Part shown: positions 1 through 5,232 of the stretch, one piece after another | How the letters are laid out: every line of letters starts with the position of its first letter | How positions within the stretch are numbered: the first letter of the stretch is position 1 | NCBI GenBank assembly: GCA_949538655.1 | Contig: CATISE010000167.1 | Span: 1 to 5,232 of the forward strand | Length of the DNA: 5,232 nt | Origin: Marine Group II euryarchaeote MED-G33 | Lineage (GTDB): Archaea > Thermoplasmatota > Poseidoniia > Poseidoniales > Thalassarchaeaceae | Direction: 5' to 3' | Position numbers and translations under genes: made by a program | Notes under the pieces: generated by a model | The model's database searches: none | The model's input: only the letters and a program-made list of their open reading frames with translations | Told to the model about the DNA's origin: nothing

Positions 1-183
1 CCAGCACCAGGTGTGTATGAAGAAATCAATGTTGCTTATCGAGCTCCATTTGGAAACACGGCTCTCGCCTTGTTACTGTTTATCATCGTAGCTGGAACGG
101 TCTGGGGTAGTCTTGGAATAGCGATCAAGAAAATGAACGAGTCTGACTCCGACGAAGAATCAATTGTCGGCGCACTCGATTGA
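1..183 (+). CDS. 3' end of a membrane protein gene, C-terminal 60 residues; possible small partner of the NSS transporter
   Basis: The frame is open from base 1 to TGA at 181-183. The 60 residues hold a polar lead, one strongly hydrophobic helix (about residues 21-42, containing LALLLFIIVAGTVWGSLGIA), a short basic stretch (KK) and an acidic end (ESDSDEE). By the positive-inside rule the C-terminus would be cytosolic. The family cannot be named from this fragment. A GTG at 13 could start a free-standing protein of about 56 residues, but no ribosome binding site precedes it, so the gene may equally extend left of the window. The WGSLGIAI stretch recalls the small MetS-type subunits that accompany some NSS transporters, and the next gene is an NSS transporter whose ribosome binding site overlaps this stop codon. 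That partnership is inference; the alternative is the last helix of a larger membrane protein. Confidence 0.6.
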   Translation, partial: PAPGVYEEINVAYRAPFGNTALALLLFIIVAGTVWGSLGIAIKKMNESDSDEESIVGALD

Positions 184-189
184 GGTGAT
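182..189 (+). promoter_or_regulatory. Shine-Dalgarno site of the NSS transporter gene, overlapping the upstream stop codon
   Basis: GAGGTGAT matches the complement of the usual 16S rRNA 3' end (AUCACCUC) and ends three bases before ATG 193. Two of its bases are part of the preceding TGA, so a ribosome finishing the upstream gene is already at the start site, which suggests translational coupling. The site fixes ATG 193 as the start. Confidence 0.85.
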
Positions 190-192
190 TCT

Positions 193-1905
193 ATGGGACA
201 AAGTGACGAGTTTTCCTCACGTTGGGGTTTGATTTTCGCAACCATTGGTGCTGCGATTGGAACGGGTAACATCTGGCGATTCCCTCGAATGGTCGGTGCC
301 AATGGCGGTGGAACATTTCTGATTCCATGGCTATTTTTCCTCTTCGTATGGTCGATTCCTCTTGTCATCGCTGAATTCGCTCTCGGTAAGCGAAGTCGAA
401 CCGGAACCGTTGGTACATTCCGAATCTTCGGTGGAAAGAAACTCGCTTGGATGGGAATGTGGACCGCTTGGATTTCTTGTGCGATCGGGTTCTACTATGC
501 AGTTGTCGCCGGTTGGTGCATGAATTATTTCCAATTGGGATTCAGAGGTGGTCTTTCAGGTGATGGAGTTGACACCGTAGAGGTCTGGAATAGTTTCCTC
601 AATTCAACAGAGTTGGTAATTCTCTTCCAAGCACTGGTCATCATCATTACCCTCTTCGCGATTTGGGGCGGTGCAAAGATGATTGAGAAGGCAAACACGT
701 TCATGATGCTCAGTTTGTTTGCACTTCTTTTCCTCGCTCTATTCCTATCCATTTGGATGGATCTTTCTGACGGAACATTGGACGGTGCATTGTTCATGTT
801 TAGTGTTGACTTTGACATTCTGATGCAACCTGAGACATGGATCAATGGTTTATCGCAATCCGCATGGTCTTGTTCAGCAGGTATGGGCATGGCCATCACC
901 TACGCTGTTTACATGAGGAAAGATGAGGATACTACCCTCAACGCTTTCACCATGGGATTGGCCAACAACAGCATCTCAATCATTGCTGGTCTGACCGTAC
1001 TCAGTGCAATTTTCGCTGTTCAGGATGACCCCTTGGCTACCGTCACCGGTGGTTCAAGTGCCATCACTTTCCTTGCACTACCCGAGGTATTCGCACAAGC
1101 CCCTGGTGGCTCAACCACACAATGGGTCATGATGTGGGCTTTCTTCCTCGCTCTCACTTTCGCTGCTCTAACCAGTATGATCTCCACAGTCGAACTTTGT
1201 GTACGCAACTTCGTCGACCACGGATATGAGCGTAACAAAGCGGTGGCAATGACAGGTGCAGCAATTTTCGTTTTCGGACTTCCATCGACATTCGTCTGGA
1301 TCCGTCTGGATTCGGATGGCGTCGCATTCCCAGAATTCCTTGAGGTTCAAGATCACATCTGGGGCTATGGATTGATGTTCAGCGGTCTGTTCATCGCTTA
1401 CACGATTTGGAAATTTGGATTCAAAATCTGGCGAGAAAAGGTCGATGCAGGAGAGGCCGAAGCAGGTATCGTCGGTTACATCAAGCACGGTGTTCCGGCA
1501 TTCCGTGATGAATTCATCAACACAGGTGACAACGACCTTTGGATCGGCCGATGGTGGGATTTCTGTATCTTCATCGCCTTCCCAGTATTGTTCACAGTTC
1601 TCATCGTATCCTACTTCGGTGAGATGATTGCGAATACACCAGACGTTTGGAATCCAGCCAATCCACGAGGACTTTCGATCATCCTCCTCTTTTGGGGTGT
1701 TGTCGGAAGTCTGTTCGTCGCTTTCAATCATCTATTGGTCGCTCGACCGTTGTATCGTAACGTGCCCGAGGGTGCTGGTGCCGGTGCCGATATCTCGATG
1801 CTACCCGGTGGAGATGACGAACTCGTCGGTGTTGTCGGAGATGTGATACCCGGCTGGGAGCACCTTTCATCTTCCGAAGACCTGATGGACGCGGAACTAT
1901 CCTAG
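193..1905 (+). CDS. Neurotransmitter:sodium symporter (NSS/SNF) family transporter
   Basis: This 570-residue integral membrane protein should use the sodium gradient to import an amino acid or related amine; the substrate is unknown. About twelve helices are visible, as in LeuT. The family signature is at 19-31 (GAAIGTGNIWRFP), followed by NGGGTF at 37-42. By eye against LeuT, sodium ligands are kept: N26, S226 (T254) and N258 (N286) for Na1; A324, T327 and S328 for Na2. Y102 matches substrate-site Y108, and R29/D387 match the outer gate. Helix 6 is interrupted at SAGMG (228-232). The chloride-site positions read W46, Q222, S226, N258 and S262, with no acidic residue. The last 50 or so residues form a Gly-rich then acidic cytosolic tail that LeuT lacks. 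The start is set by GAGGTGAT at 182-189. The family call is very secure. Confidence 0.95.
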   Translation: MGQSDEFSSRWGLIFATIGAAIGTGNIWRFPRMVGANGGGTFLIPWLFFLFVWSIPLVIAEFALGKRSRTGTVGTFRIFGGKKLAWMGMWTAWISCAIGFYYAVVAGWCMNYFQLGFRGGLSGDGVDTVEVWNSFLNSTELVILFQALVIIITLFAIWGGAKMIEKANTFMMLSLFALLFLALFLSIWMDLSDGTLDGALFMFSVDFDILMQPETWINGLSQSAWSCSAGMGMAITYAVYMRKDEDTTLNAFTMGLANNSISIIAGLTVLSAIFAVQDDPLATVTGGSSAITFLALPEVFAQAPGGSTTQWVMMWAFFLALTFAALTSMISTVELCVRNFVDHGYERNKAVAMTGAAIFVFGLPSTFVWIRLDSDGVAFPEFLEVQDHIWGYGLMFSGLFIAYTIWKFGFKIWREKVDAGEAEAGIVGYIKHGVPAFRDEFINTGDNDLWIGRWWDFCIFIAFPVLFTVLIVSYFGEMIANTPDVWNPANPRGLSIILLFWGVVGSLFVAFNHLLVARPLYRNVPEGAGAGADISMLPGGDDELVGVVGDVIPGWEHLSSSEDLMDAELS

Positions 1906-1954
1906 TCCCATTGTGGAAGCCGAAGACCGAGGCCGCGAGCCTGCTCGTTGGTGC

Positions 1955-3487
1955 ATGCATTGGACCGAGGTTGGCGTGTTTGACGACAATGCTGCAGCCT
2001 TTGGAATTGACATCTCCAATCTGATGGAAGCCGCAGGTCAAGGGTTGGCTGCCCAGGCCGTCAGAATGCTCGAAGCAAGTGATCGACGACGAGGCCCCAT
2101 CTGGATTCTATGTGGGCCCGGAAACAATGGTGGCGACGGTTTTGCAGCCGCTTTGGGTTTGGTCGAAGAGGGCGTAGATGTCAGATTGTTGGCCACCCAT
2201 CTAATCCAACGCGGCTCCGCTGCTCAGGATTACAGAGACCGTTGTAGTGCAGCAGGTATCCCCCTCTCCATTTGGCCTGAAGTAAAATCGACAATCGGTA
2301 CCGGTCATCCAGCACTCGTCATCGATTGTTTGATCGGAGCCGGGCCTGGAAACGCAGGATCTCGTCTACGTGGTGATGTCGCCAGTGTTCGAAATTGGTT
2401 GAGCGAAAGTCGCGGTCGCGAGTCACCTGTATTGGCCTGTGATATGCCAACGGGTCTTGGCGGCCAAGATGTCATCAAAGCGACAGCAACCGTCACCTTC
2501 CATGCTGAGAAATGGGCGCTTCGTGATACGAATGGTCAGATTCAACCAGATGTAGGTGAAATCCATACAGCCAACCTTCCTTGGTCAGCCCGTGTCGAAG
2601 ATTGTGGGCCAGGTGATGCTCGCCGTCATCCACCGATTCGAGCAGATGCAAGAAAAGGTGACAGAGGTCGGTTGCTGATTGTTGGAGGTGGACCATATCA
2701 TGGCGCTCCCATCTTGGCTGGTTTGGCGGCTGAGAGAAGTGGTTGCGACCTCATTCACGTCGCCATGCCATCAGATGCAGTAGAGCGTGCAGATTGGCCA
2801 TTGTCTCTGATTCCTGAACCCATTGGGGATACCTCTCACTTGACCACACTTTCAGTACGCGCAATTTTGGATCGTGTACTCAATGGTCGTGGATGCCAAG
2901 CGGTTCTCATTGGACCGGGACTTGGTCGTGAAGATTCATCGATTGATGCAGTCTGTGAAATCATTGAGAAACTCGTGGAGGCCAATATCCCCCTCATCAT
3001 CGACGCAGATGCCATCCGCGCCCTTCCATCACATGCTTGGCCCAATGGCATGGTCGGTGTGGTAACTCCACATGCGACCGAGATGGCTCACTGGCTAGGT
3101 GCGTCAGATCCAGCCGAGATCCTACAAATTAGAGCACGTCGTGATGGAATCGATCGTGTTGTAGAGGACGAATCTTGTGTCATTGTCCGAACGGGTGCTG
3201 AAGATGAACTGTGGGCTCCAGGTGGCCGCCATTGCTTTGCCACTGGAGGTCATGCTCGCATGTCGGTTGGAGGTACAGGTGACCTACTCAGCGGCTGTAT
3301 TGCAGGCCTCATCGCTCAAGGAATGAGTCCTTGGGCAGCTTCTCGATTGGGGTGCGCTTTGCTTCGAAGTGCAGGCGCTTCGGCTGCCCTTGAGTTCGGT
3401 CCGGGGTTATCCGCTAGCGATGTTCCAGCCCACATTGCCCGCACTCTGGCAAAATGGACGGGCCAAGATACAGACCGAGACGCTTGA
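1955..3487 (+). CDS. nnr: Bifunctional NAD(P)H-hydrate epimerase / ADP- (or ATP-) dependent NAD(P)H-hydrate dehydratase
   Basis: This cytosolic metabolite-repair enzyme has two domains. The N-terminal YjeF_N domain (about 1-215) interconverts R- and S-NAD(P)HX. The C-terminal ribokinase-like domain (about 225-505) dehydrates S-NAD(P)HX back to NAD(P)H at the expense of a nucleotide. Epimerase marks, numbered from ATG 1955, are NLMEAAG (22-28), GPGNNGGDG (54-62), D124, DMPTG (163-167) and TVTFHAEK (179-186). Dehydratase marks are KGDRGRLLIVGGG (234-246), GPGLG (320-324), DADAI (350-354), TPHATE (371-376) and GGTGDLLSG (439-447, probable catalytic D443). The 510-residue length is normal for the fused form. 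The frame is open further up to a GTG at 1913, adding 14 polar residues and leaving 7 bases after the transporter stop. ATG 1955 is preferred because family proteins begin about ten residues before the first conserved Asp (D10). Neither start has a Shine-Dalgarno site. Confidence 0.93.
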   Translation: MHWTEVGVFDDNAAAFGIDISNLMEAAGQGLAAQAVRMLEASDRRRGPIWILCGPGNNGGDGFAAALGLVEEGVDVRLLATHLIQRGSAAQDYRDRCSAAGIPLSIWPEVKSTIGTGHPALVIDCLIGAGPGNAGSRLRGDVASVRNWLSESRGRESPVLACDMPTGLGGQDVIKATATVTFHAEKWALRDTNGQIQPDVGEIHTANLPWSARVEDCGPGDARRHPPIRADARKGDRGRLLIVGGGPYHGAPILAGLAAERSGCDLIHVAMPSDAVERADWPLSLIPEPIGDTSHLTTLSVRAILDRVLNGRGCQAVLIGPGLGREDSSIDAVCEIIEKLVEANIPLIIDADAIRALPSHAWPNGMVGVVTPHATEMAHWLGASDPAEILQIRARRDGIDRVVEDESCVIVRTGAEDELWAPGGRHCFATGGHARMSVGGTGDLLSGCIAGLIAQGMSPWAASRLGCALLRSAGASAALEFGPGLSASDVPAHIARTLAKWTGQDTDRDA

Positions 3488-3502
3488 GAACGAGAACCGA
3501 AT

Positions 3503-3508
3503 GGTGAT
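3503..3508 (+). promoter_or_regulatory. Shine-Dalgarno site (GGTGAT) for the coiled-coil membrane protein gene
   Basis: GGTGAT lies exactly three bases before the GTG at 3512, the same sequence and spacing as in front of the NSS gene. It supports the GTG as the true start. The ATG at 3501 is in another frame and overlaps this site. Confidence 0.75.
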
Positions 3509-3511
3509 ATT

Positions 3512-4045
3512 GTGCCGACCATCAAGGAATGGATTGTAATTGTGGTCCTCGTGGCCTTGATTTTGATTCCAATTTGTTGGAAATTCTGGAAAGGATGGGA
3601 TCGACCTTCACTCGCATCTCTCAAAGAAATGAAGCGTAGAATTCGTGAACGTGACATGCGTGAAGCATTCATCAAAGAGGATGCCAAACTTCGTGAACAG
3701 GAACGACTCGAAGCGGAGAGAGAATTGTCTCTTCGCAAGGCTCAGGCCCCACAGCCCGTCGAAAAAGCAGTTCTCACCTCAGCATTTGGAAATCTTGGGG
3801 TGACCGATTCAACGGGTACAGCAATTCTAGAGGGAAGCACCCCACAATCCGATCAGCAAATCGCTCCACCAATCGAGAATGTCGGATCCCTCGTCGATAG
3901 TTTGGATGTGGAGAATATCTCTGATGATATCATTCCAGAAGCCGCACCCGTGGCTGTGCAATTGCGTGCAGATGCAGGTGCCGACGACATCAAGTGGGAT
4001 GCCTCCCAAGAAGAGGATGATTGGACTGAAATTGAGTGGTCATGA
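3512..4045 (+). CDS. Single-pass membrane protein with coiled coil and acidic Trp-containing tail; function unknown
   Basis: I do not recognise the family. The 177 residues divide into four parts. An N-terminal membrane helix spans about 7-26 (Ile/Val/Leu-rich, then WKFWKGW). A highly charged Lys/Arg/Glu helix (about 34-77, including MKRRIRERDMREAF and EQERLEAEREL) probably forms a coiled coil. A Pro/Ser/Thr/Gln-rich linker covers about 78-125. The C-terminus is acidic (about 126-177), ending with three tryptophans (W162, W171, W176) among Asp/Glu. Basic residues right after the helix place the soluble part in the cytosol. The start is GTG 3512, supported by GGTGAT three bases upstream, and the gene begins 24 bases after nnr. 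Its stop overlaps the start of the next gene as TGATG, suggesting coupled translation with the GtrA-like protein. A scaffold or envelope-associated role is possible, but nothing in the sequence identifies it. Confidence 0.8.
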   Translation: MPTIKEWIVIVVLVALILIPICWKFWKGWDRPSLASLKEMKRRIRERDMREAFIKEDAKLREQERLEAERELSLRKAQAPQPVEKAVLTSAFGNLGVTDSTGTAILEGSTPQSDQQIAPPIENVGSLVDSLDVENISDDIIPEAAPVAVQLRADAGADDIKWDASQEEDDWTEIEWS

Positions 4046-4518
4046 TGCTAGAAAACCCAAAGAATCGCGCGAAAAGAGCCACGGAAGGCTTGAAATCCGC
4101 AGATTATGACATTCGTAGAATGATGAGGGAATACGTCCGATATCTCGGTGTCGCCATCTTCAATGGCATCTTTTTCTGGACTTTGTATGAGGTGATTTAC
4201 TGGATGGACCCAATGTCGCTTTATCCCGCGACAGTCGCTTGGGCGGTGGCCTATATCATCGGTTCTTTTGAGGCACATTACATGCATCGCGCGCTGACCT
4301 TCAAGTCAACGATTGATTACAAGGAGAGTCTGTATTGGGCGTTCATTGTCTACGGAGTCATCGGGATCGTCTCCACCATTTCAGAACATCTTTTGGTCTA
4401 CGTTTTCGATGTACACCACAGAATTGCATGGGCGGTCAACATGTGCGCATTTGGATTCATGATGTTCCTAGGCCTTCGCTTGTTGGCCTTCCCGCCAGAA
4501 ATGGACTCAGCTGAATAA
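4045..4518 (+). CDS. GtrA-like four-helix membrane protein, copy 1
   Basis: The 157-residue protein fits the GtrA family (PF04138), small membrane proteins linked to moving lipid-linked sugars or to polysaccharide and teichoic-acid decoration. A basic N-terminal segment (about 1-30) precedes four predicted helices at about 33-53, 60-79, 96-118 and 127-147. After helix 2 comes EAHYMHRALTFKST (76-89), the counterpart of the family's N-R-x-W-T-F motif, with His for the usual Asn. After helix 4, LRLLAFP (144-150) is the second half-repeat of that motif. ATG 4045 is chosen because its MLENP aligns with MVDNP at the start of the downstream copy and overlaps the upstream stop as TGATG. ATG 4042 and GTG 4036 are in frame and possible. 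No glycosyltransferase is visible nearby, so the substrate is unknown. Confidence 0.85.
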   Translation: MLENPKNRAKRATEGLKSADYDIRRMMREYVRYLGVAIFNGIFFWTLYEVIYWMDPMSLYPATVAWAVAYIIGSFEAHYMHRALTFKSTIDYKESLYWAFIVYGVIGIVSTISEHLLVYVFDVHHRIAWAVNMCAFGFMMFLGLRLLAFPPEMDSAE

Positions 4519-4530
4519 TGGCACCCTGTT

Positions 4531-4562
4531 GATTGAAAGGGGCTCGCACGCGCGCGCGAGGC
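4531..4562 (+). repeat. Intergenic element copy 1: GATTGAA plus near-palindromic CG-alternating 16-mer
   Basis: GATTGAA (4531-4537) is followed after six bases by TCGCACGCGCGCGCGA (4544-4559). This 16-mer is nearly its own reverse complement, and it matches 13 of 16 bases of a second copy at 5078-5093. The copy starts 13 bases after the stop of gtrA copy 1 and ends 21 bases before ATG 4581. CTCGC (4543-4547) and GCGAG (4556-4560) could also pair as a hairpin stem. There is no T-run, so a classical terminator is not indicated. Its role is unknown: it could be a regulator site, an mRNA hairpin or a relic of the gene duplication. Confidence 0.6.
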
Positions 4563-4580
4563 AAAGGTGGTGTGGGAACC

Positions 4581-5054
4581 ATGGTCGATAATCCGATTCG
4601 CAGAATTGCAAATGCGATTTCTGATTTCAAATCGAAGGTATATGGCAAAGAACAATTTTCTGAAGATTTCATTCGATATGTGATCATTGCATGTTTGAAT
4701 TCAGTCTTCATGTTCTGTGTCTATCAAGCCCTATATTGGTTGAATCCGCTTCAGGCATATACGGTTGAATTCGCTTGGTTCTTCTCTTTCATCATCGGCA
4801 CGATTGAGGCTCACTATGTACATCGAAGATTCACCTTCAAATCCACCGCGTCATACGGTGAGAGTTTGTATTGGGTTATCTTCGTCTATTCGATTATCCT
4901 GGTATTGTCTACACTCACCATTTCGACCCTGATCAACATGTTCGATGTTCAATATCAAGTGGCTTGGGTCATCAATAACATCCTCTTCGGATTGTTCTAT
5001 TTTGCAGGTCTCCGCTTTCTTGCATTCCCTCTAGAAGACGCCTCCGATGCCTAA
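4581..5054 (+). CDS. GtrA-like four-helix membrane protein, copy 2 (paralog of copy 1)
   Basis: This is a second GtrA-family (PF04138) protein of exactly 157 residues. It aligns with copy 1 from first to last residue without a gap; I count about 63 identities (about 40%). The best kept stretches are IIGxxEAHYxHRxxTFKST (71-89), YxESLYW (92-98), FDV (121-123), AW (128-129) and GLRxLAFP (143-150). Four helices are at the same positions, and the first 30 residues are again polar and basic. ATG 4581 is chosen because MVDNP lines up with MLENP of copy 1. The frame is open back to TTG 4533, but that would require translating the CG-alternating element, and the extra residues have no counterpart in copy 1. 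GGTGGT at 4566-4571 is a poorly spaced Shine-Dalgarno candidate. By eye the gene is richer in A/T than nnr. It may pair with copy 1 or serve a different substrate. Confidence 0.85.
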   Translation: MVDNPIRRIANAISDFKSKVYGKEQFSEDFIRYVIIACLNSVFMFCVYQALYWLNPLQAYTVEFAWFFSFIIGTIEAHYVHRRFTFKSTASYGESLYWVIFVYSIILVLSTLTISTLINMFDVQYQVAWVINNILFGLFYFAGLRFLAFPLEDASDA

Positions 5055-5067
5055 TCCACGTCCCTCA

Positions 5068-5093
5068 GATTGAAGAGTCGTGTGCGCGCGCGA
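5068..5093 (+). repeat. Intergenic element copy 2: GATTGAA plus near-palindromic CG-alternating 16-mer
   Basis: GATTGAA (5068-5074) is followed after three bases by TCGTGTGCGCGCGCGA (5078-5093), the counterpart of the element at 4531-4559. As RNA, its two halves could pair with two G-U wobbles. It starts 14 bases after the stop of gtrA copy 2 and ends 7 bases before the hisS ATG. GATTGAA lies roughly 27-33 bases before that ATG, about where an archaeal TATA box would be if hisS is leaderless; it is a weak match, so this is speculation. Confidence 0.6.
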
Positions 5094-5100
5094 AGAGCCG

Positions 5101-5232
5101 ATGTTCCAGCGTCCACGCGGTACTCGTGACTTCGGTCCAACCGAAATGGCACGACGCACAGCGCTCGAAAGATTGTGTGATGAACAGGCTGCACGACATG
5201 GTTTCCTGCGTGTGGCCACACCCACGTTTGAG
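5101..5232 (+). CDS. hisS: Histidyl-tRNA synthetase, N-terminal 44 residues (runs off the window)
   Basis: The encoded class II aminoacyl-tRNA synthetase joins histidine to tRNA-His in the cytosol. The visible start contains the hallmark opening FQRPRGTRDFGPTE (2-15), where RGTRD belongs to the histidine/ATP-site region, then an amphipathic helix and GFLRVATPTFE (34-44), the beginning of class II motif 1. The frame stays open to the last base, so the rest of the gene lies outside. ATG 5101 is the expected start because family proteins begin one to four residues before this motif. No Shine-Dalgarno site is seen before it (GAAGAGCCG), which would fit leaderless translation. The paralog HisZ is a less likely alternative, since the RGTRD opening is better matched to true HisRS. 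Confidence 0.92.
   Translation, partial: MFQRPRGTRDFGPTEMARRTALERLCDEQAARHGFLRVATPTFE

Noticed and set aside
1168..1731. A 187-codon open frame on the - strand inside the NSS gene
   Set aside because: It lies opposite strongly conserved NSS coding sequence, has no recognisable domain or ribosome binding site, and is explained as a shadow frame.
1741..1905. Gly/Val-rich repeats (ggtgctggtgccggtgcc) at the NSS 3' end as a tandem repeat
   Set aside because: The similarity is a few Gly-Ala codons within a low-complexity protein tail, not a distinct DNA repeat.
1906..1954. A promoter in front of nnr
   Set aside because: No TATA-like box or B-recognition element stands out in this short gap; co-transcription with the NSS gene is simpler.
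4065..4072. TCGCGCGA followed by AAAAGAGCC as a third copy of the intergenic element
   Set aside because: It is only 8 bases, lies inside gtrA copy 1 codons (Asn-Arg-Ala-Lys), and has no GATTGAA before it. Similar short CG runs occur by chance, for example around 4289.
4541..4562. Transcription terminator at the GC-rich hairpin after gtrA copy 1
   Set aside because: No T-run follows the stem, and the next gene starts within 20 bases. Archaeal termination normally relies on T-rich tracts.
4533..4580. TTG 4533 (or GTG 4572) as the start of gtrA copy 2
   Set aside because: The extension would translate the CG-alternating element into an Arg/Gly-rich leader absent from copy 1. ATG 4581 gives a gap-free match with copy 1.

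Overview
The window carries seven reading frames, all on the + strand and tightly packed. From left to right they are: the 3' end of a gene for a small or C-terminal membrane segment; a neurotransmitter:sodium symporter (NSS) family transporter; a fused NAD(P)HX epimerase/dehydratase (Nnr); a single-pass membrane protein with a coiled coil and an acidic tail; two tandem GtrA-like four-helix membrane proteins of identical length; and the 5' end of histidyl-tRNA synthetase (hisS). No RNA gene, insertion sequence, CRISPR array or phage gene is visible, and no stretch longer than about 65 bases lacks a gene.

Organism (inference): GGTGAT Shine-Dalgarno sites sit three bases before the start of two genes, while other genes have no such site. 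Operons are compact, coding sequence is of moderate G+C, and there are short acidic membrane proteins. This would suit a planktonic archaeon such as a marine Thermoplasmatota (Poseidoniales / Marine Group II). No taxonomic marker is present, so this is a guess from style; a bacterium cannot be excluded.

Layout: bases 1-183 end a gene whose last 60 residues hold one membrane helix and an acidic end. Its stop codon lies inside the ribosome binding site of the NSS gene (193-1905), so the two are probably translated as a pair. nnr follows, then a 24-base gap to the coiled-coil gene (3512-4045), whose stop overlaps the start of gtrA copy 1 (4045-4518) by one base (TGATG). After a 62-base gap comes gtrA copy 2 (4581-5054), then 46 bases to hisS (from 5101).

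How the genes relate: transporter, metabolite repair, envelope proteins and tRNA charging share no obvious pathway. The grouping looks like a housekeeping/envelope neighbourhood rather than a dedicated system. The least explained structures are the gtrA pair (157 residues each, aligning end to end without a gap at about 40% identity) and a near-palindromic CG-alternating 16-mer with a shared GATTGAA just upstream. That element lies 13-14 bases after each gtrA stop and shortly before the next gene. I see no convincing evidence of a wholly new system; these two observations and the chloride-type site of the transporter are the best leads.
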